In this document: in pieces, positions 7,063-9,284 of the stretch
Layout: each line of letters starts with the position of its first letter
Numbering within the stretch: the stretch's first letter is position 1
Assembly: GCA_902795845.1 (NCBI GenBank)
Contig: CADBMU010000007.1
Location: forward strand, 1 to 9,284
Length of the DNA stretch: 9,284 bases
Reading direction: 5' to 3'
Source of the DNA: an uncultured Erysipelotrichaceae bacterium
Lineage (GTDB): Bacteria > Bacillota_I > Bacilli_A > RF39 > UBA660
Notes under the pieces: generated by a model
Told to the model about the DNA's origin: nothing
The model's database searches: none
The model's input: only the letters and a program-made list of their open reading frames with translations
Made by a program: the position numbers and the translations under genes

Positions 7063-7068
7063 GGTGAT
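7063..7068 (+). promoter_or_regulatory. GGTGAT ribosome binding site supporting a TTG start
   Basis: AGGTGAT followed by AAT places TTG (7072-7074) at the same three-base distance seen for the ATG starts at 1524 and 8301. No in-frame ATG or GTG lies nearby upstream, so TTG is the likely start. Confidence 0.65.
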
Positions 7069-7071
7069 AAT

Positions 7072-8244
7072 TTGAGGAAAAATAAAAAAGAGTTTGGATT
7101 ACTTAATTTAATAATTGTTATAGTTGTAACTTCTATTATTTCAAGTATTACTACTGGACTTATAATATTTAATAATAAAAATACAGAAAAAAATATAGTT
7201 AATGATGAAGCCTTACAAGAATTTGTGGAAGCTTATGAATCAGTTTTAGATAACTATTATGAAGATGTTGATAAAACTAAAATGATTGATAATGCTATTA
7301 AAGGAATGTTAAATTACCTTGGGGATGATTATACTACTTATTTAAATAGTTCTGATACTTCTAATTTAACAGAAAAACTTGCTGGTAAATATCAAGGCAT
7401 TGGTGTTGAGTTAATTGAAGGAAATAAAATAAGTAAAATTTTTGATGACTCTCCTGCTAAAGAAGCAGGTTTAGAAGTTGGAGATATAATCATTAAAATT
7501 AATGATAAAGATGTTAAGACTTTTACTGCTAGTGAGATAGCTAGTGAAATTAAAAATATTAAAGAAGATAGTTTTTCAATAACTGTTAATCGTAATGAAC
7601 AAGAAATAACAGTAAATCTTACTTTAAAAGAACTTTATATTCCAGCAATAGAAAGTAGAATTATTGAAAATAATAATAAAAAGATTGGTTATATTTATAT
7701 ATCAACATTCTCAAACACTGTATACGACCAATTTAAAGCTAAATTAAAAGAGTTTGAAGATAATAATATAGATTCATTAATAATAGATGTAAGAAATAAT
7801 ACAGGTGGTTATTTAAAATCAGCCACTGATATTGCTAGTATGTTTTTAGAAAAAGGAAAAGTCATATATTCTTTAGAGTCTAAAAATAAAAAAGAAACAT
7901 ATAAAGATGAAACAAATGAAGCAAGAAATTATAAAGTTAGTGTTTTAATTAATGAATCATCAGCTTCGGCATCAGAAATATTAGCTGCGGCTTTAAAAGA
8001 CAGTTACAATGCTACATTAGTAGGTAAAAAAAGCTATGGTAAAGGAAAAGTACAACAAACTGCCTCATTAAAAGGTGGAAGCATGTATAAATATACTTCA
8101 GCTAAATGGTTAACACCTAATGGTGAATGTATAGATAAAAAAGGTTTAACACCTGATTATGAAGTAGATTTACAAATGAGTGAAGATGGTAATAGTATTA
8201 TAGATACACAACTAAATAAAGCTGTAGAATTATTAGGAGAATAA
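7072..8244 (+). CDS. S41 family C-terminal processing protease with PDZ domain (CtpA/CtpB-like), membrane-anchored
   Basis: The 390-residue protein has a short basic N-terminus, one hydrophobic anchor (about residues 10-33, LLNLIIVIVVTSIISSITTG) and an extracytoplasmic remainder. A helical segment precedes the PDZ domain (about 104-180; GKYQGIGVELIEG, SPAKEAGLEVGDIIIKIND). The S41 protease core follows, with GYIYISTFSN, LIIDVRNNTGGYL and the catalytic motif NESSASASEI. S299, K324 (SYGKGKVQ) and Q328 show the 25- and 4-residue spacing of the CtpA Ser-Lys-Gln site. Such enzymes cut proteins at C-terminal regions, in quality control, cell wall enzyme turnover or, in sporulators, sigma-K signalling; which applies here is unknown. 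The TTG start is supported by GGTGAT three bases upstream. The gene is monocistronic, with its own promoter. It lacks the C-terminal peptidoglycan-binding domain found in some homologues. Confidence 0.93.
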   Translation: MRKNKKEFGLLNLIIVIVVTSIISSITTGLIIFNNKNTEKNIVNDEALQEFVEAYESVLDNYYEDVDKTKMIDNAIKGMLNYLGDDYTTYLNSSDTSNLTEKLAGKYQGIGVELIEGNKISKIFDDSPAKEAGLEVGDIIIKINDKDVKTFTASEIASEIKNIKEDSFSITVNRNEQEITVNLTLKELYIPAIESRIIENNNKKIGYIYISTFSNTVYDQFKAKLKEFEDNNIDSLIIDVRNNTGGYLKSATDIASMFLEKGKVIYSLESKNKKETYKDETNEARNYKVSVLINESSASASEILAAALKDSYNATLVGKKSYGKGKVQQTASLKGGSMYKYTSAKWLTPNGECIDKKGLTPDYEVDLQMSEDGNSIIDTQLNKAVELLGE

Positions 8245-8269
8245 CATTTTTTGTAATTCTTCTTTTTTT
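8239..8269 (+). terminator. Possible weak terminator after the S41 protease gene
   Basis: GAATAACA (8239-8246) can pair with TGTAATTC (8252-8259), with one A-A mismatch, around a T-rich loop. TTCTTTTTTT follows to 8269. The stem includes the stop codon (8242-8244). The stem is AT-rich and overlaps the -35 of the next promoter. Confidence 0.4.
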
Positions 8270-8279
8270 GTGTTAAAAT
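8251..8279 (+). promoter_or_regulatory. Promoter of the DUF402 gene
   Basis: TTGTAA (8251-8256), a 17-base spacer and TAAAAT (8274-8279) preceded by TGT (extended -10) lie 21 bases before the start codon at 8301. The predicted leader is about 15 bases. Confidence 0.65.
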
Positions 8280-8291
8280 GATAGTGGTATT

Positions 8292-8297
8292 GGTGAT
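8292..8297 (+). promoter_or_regulatory. GGTGAT ribosome binding site of the DUF402 gene
   Basis: GGTGAT is followed by TTT and ATG at 8301, the same GGTGAT-N3-start layout as at 1515 and 7063. Confidence 0.6.
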
Positions 8298-8300
8298 TTT

Positions 8301-8834
8301 ATGAATAATTTTAAAGTAGGAGATAGATTAACTATCAATTGCTATAAACATAATGGTAAAATTCATAGATCATGGGATGAAGCAACAATATTAGAAATTG
8401 GCGAGGATTATCTTGTTTGTGCTAATAATAAAGCTAAAGTTACAGAAAATGATGGAAGAAGTTATTATACTAATGAACCAGCAATTATATTTTTTTATAA
8501 AAATAAATGGTATAACGTTATAGCTCAATTAAAAAGTCATGGCTTATTTTATTATTGTAATATAGCTACACCTTATGTTATTGATGAAAATATAATCAAA
8601 TATATTGATTATGATTTAGATTTAAGAGTATTTCCTGATGGTGGATTTAGAGTATTAGATCGTAATGAATATAAATATCATAAGAAAATAATGCATTATT
8701 CTGATGATTTAGATTTAGTTTTAAGAAGTGAGTTATCAAACCTTATTGAACTAAAAAGAAAAGATAAAGGACCATTTGATAAAAAAACAATTGATAAATA
8801 CTATCAAATATATAAAGAGTTACAAAAAAAGTAA
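8301..8834 (+). CDS. DUF402 family protein, nucleoside tri-/diphosphatase (Ntdp)-like
   Basis: The 177-residue protein matches the layout of the Firmicutes DUF402/Ntdp family, close to the usual ~175 residues. Recognisable blocks are YKHNGKIHRSWDEATI (15-30), VTENDGRSYYTNEPAIIFFY (47-66), WYNVIAQLKSHGLFYYCNIA (70-89), YIDYDLDLRVFPDGGF (101-116) and the C-terminal KGPFDKKTIDKYYQIY. Family members hydrolyse nucleoside tri- and diphosphates with divalent metal. N87 and the acidic cluster D103/D105/D107, with D120 and E123, are the plausible metal-binding and catalytic residues here, inferred from conservation. It should be cytoplasmic; no signal peptide is seen. The family's physiological role is uncertain. 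The gene has its own promoter and the rRNA operon control region follows it. Confidence 0.93.
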   Translation: MNNFKVGDRLTINCYKHNGKIHRSWDEATILEIGEDYLVCANNKAKVTENDGRSYYTNEPAIIFFYKNKWYNVIAQLKSHGLFYYCNIATPYVIDENIIKYIDYDLDLRVFPDGGFRVLDRNEYKYHKKIMHYSDDLDLVLRSELSNLIELKRKDKGPFDKKTIDKYYQIYKELQKK

Positions 8835-8847
8835 TTCTTTTATTTTT
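8827..8847 (+). terminator. Possible weak terminator after the DUF402 gene
   Basis: AAAAG (8827-8831) can pair with CTTTT (8837-8841) around TAATT, followed by ATTTTT. Only one G-C pair supports it and the stem again spans the stop codon region (8832-8834), so this is tentative. Confidence 0.25.
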
Positions 8848-8960
8848 ATATTCATATATATAATTAGAGGTAAAAAAGTAAAATAAATACCTCAAAAATT
8901 CCAGTATTTTCATTATAGAAGTGTAAAATTCAAAAAAATGAAAAAAAATGTAAAAAAGTG

Positions 8961-8988
8961 TTGCATTTAAAATTTTATTGTGTATAAT
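8961..8988 (+). promoter_or_regulatory. rRNA operon promoter P1
   Basis: TTGCAT (8961-8966), a 16-base spacer and a perfect TATAAT (8983-8988) form this promoter. A-tracts spaced about 9-10 bases apart (8925-8957) lie immediately upstream and resemble an UP element. Confidence 0.8.
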
Positions 8989-9042
8989 AGAACATGTACT
9001 GAAAAAAAGAGCAGTCAACAACAAAAACCTTTACAAATTAAG

Positions 9043-9063
9043 CTTTGAAAAAAAAGTAAAAAA
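9043..9063 (+). promoter_or_regulatory. boxA-like element downstream of P1
   Basis: CTTTG, eight A, GT and six A match the 21-base boxA block at 9142-9162 at 19 positions. This copy lies between P1 and P2, so it would be present only in P1 transcripts. Confidence 0.45.
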
Positions 9064-9078
9064 TTTGTAAAAAAAGTG

Positions 9079-9107
9079 TTGACAAAGAAATCTTGATTTG
9101 GTATATT
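9079..9107 (+). promoter_or_regulatory. rRNA operon promoter P2
   Basis: A perfect TTGACA (9079-9084), a 17-base spacer and TATATT (9102-9107) make this the strongest-looking promoter in the window. The transcript should start near 9113 and begin with a small ACTTC/GAAGT hairpin (9116-9130). Confidence 0.88.
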
Positions 9108-9137
9108 AGTTATGCACTTCGGAAAGAAGTCAGAAAA

Positions 9138-9154
9138 TGATCTTTGAAAACTAA
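9138..9154 (+). promoter_or_regulatory. rrn boxA antitermination element
   Basis: TGATCTTTGAAAACTAA resembles the boxA of Bacillus rRNA leaders (TGnTCTTTGAAAACTAAA-like). It lies about 25 bases after the expected P2 start and about 70 bases before 16S. It should recruit NusB/NusE so that polymerase resists termination through the rRNA operon. Confidence 0.75.
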
Positions 9155-9198
9155 GTAAAAAAGTCAATTTTGAGTAGCTTAGATTAAACTTAAATATT

Positions 9199-9221
9199 AG
9201 ATTTTAATTTTTAAAATCTTT

Positions 9222-9224
<3 letters not shown>
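9199..9224 (+). other. Terminator-like hairpin abutting the 16S 5' end
   Basis: AGATTTTAA (9199-9207) pairs perfectly with TTAAAATCT (9211-9219) around TTT, followed by six T (9219-9224). It resembles an AT-rich intrinsic terminator but sits at the mature 16S start. A leader folding or RNA processing role is more plausible. Confidence 0.55.

Positions 9225-9284
<60 letters not shown>

Larger units (their letters stand above)
8949..9162 (+). repeat. Tandem duplicated rrn promoter/leader module
   Basis: Two copies carry the same elements in the same order: copy 1 at 8949-9063 and copy 2 at 9066-9162. The shared elements are TGTAAAAAA(A)GTGTTG (8949, 9066), TATAATAG/TATATTAG (8983, 9102), ATGnACT (8994, 9112), AGTCA (9013, 9128) and a 21-base boxA-like block (9043, 9142) that differs at two positions. 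Offsets are 115-119 bases for the promoter part and 99 for the last block. Confidence 0.7.
8835..9221 (+). other. Gene-free rRNA operon control region and 16S leader
   Basis: No credible gene is present in these 387 bases. The left part (8835-8930) is plain AT-rich sequence with one short inverted repeat. The right part holds phased A-tracts, two promoters, two boxA-like elements and a hairpin next to the 16S 5' end, all pointing right. This is the expected layout for a strongly expressed rrn operon. Confidence 0.85.

Noticed and set aside
8867..8893. Inverted repeat GAGGTA...TACCTC with a 15-base loop
   Set aside because: The stem is only six pairs and no T-run follows on either strand; in AT-rich sequence it may be chance.
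8743..9024. Minus-strand 93-codon open frame
   Set aside because: It overlaps the end of the DUF402 gene and runs antisense through rrn promoter P1, and it is a low-complexity Phe/Tyr-rich translation of A-tracts.

Overview
The window is very AT-rich and has Firmicutes-type signals: Shine-Dalgarno sequences, TTGACA/TATAAT-like promoters, a T-box riboswitch, and the first ~63 bases of a 16S rRNA gene. Tryptophan is read from TGG in every gene, and all visible stops are TAA or TAG, so there is no sign of the Mycoplasma UGA=Trp code. Together with the protein families, this suggests a low-GC, probably gut-associated member of the Bacilli near the Erysipelotrichia/RF39/Mollicutes side of the Firmicutes. 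That placement is an inference and was not tested by a search.

Layout from left to right. Bases 1-1403 (minus strand) hold a two-gene operon. An unrecognised 161-residue protein comes first, overlapping by one base a YhcC/YtqA-like radical SAM protein (TIGR01212 type) that runs off the left edge. A 120-base divergent intergenic region (1404-1523) carries back-to-back promoters. Bases 1524-3944 encode a cytoplasmic GH31 alpha-glycosidase followed by a terminator. Bases 3977-4214 hold a strong promoter and a leucine T-box leader with specifier CUU. It controls a two-gene operon: a small three-helix membrane protein (4228-4599), then leucyl-tRNA synthetase (4599-7010) overlapping by one base, then a terminator. 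Next are two genes with their own extended -10 promoters and very short leaders: an S41 C-terminal processing protease with a PDZ domain and TTG start (7072-8244), and a DUF402/Ntdp-like nucleotide phosphatase (8301-8834). Bases 8835-9221 hold no gene. They form the rRNA operon control region, with two tandem promoters, two boxA-like elements and a hairpin against the 16S 5' end.

The genes do not form one pathway; this is mostly housekeeping sequence, and I see no mobile element, CRISPR array, defence system or prophage. The points most worth a second look are: the duplicated promoter/boxA module in front of the rRNA; the membrane protein inserted between the leucine T-box and leuS; departures from textbook active-site motifs in the GH31 enzyme (Gly-Glu where Gly-Asp is usual) and in the LeuRS editing domain (TTCIET where E. 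coli has TTRPDT); a shared GGTGAT-N3-start signal in three genes; and terminator stems that incorporate the stop codon of the gene they end.
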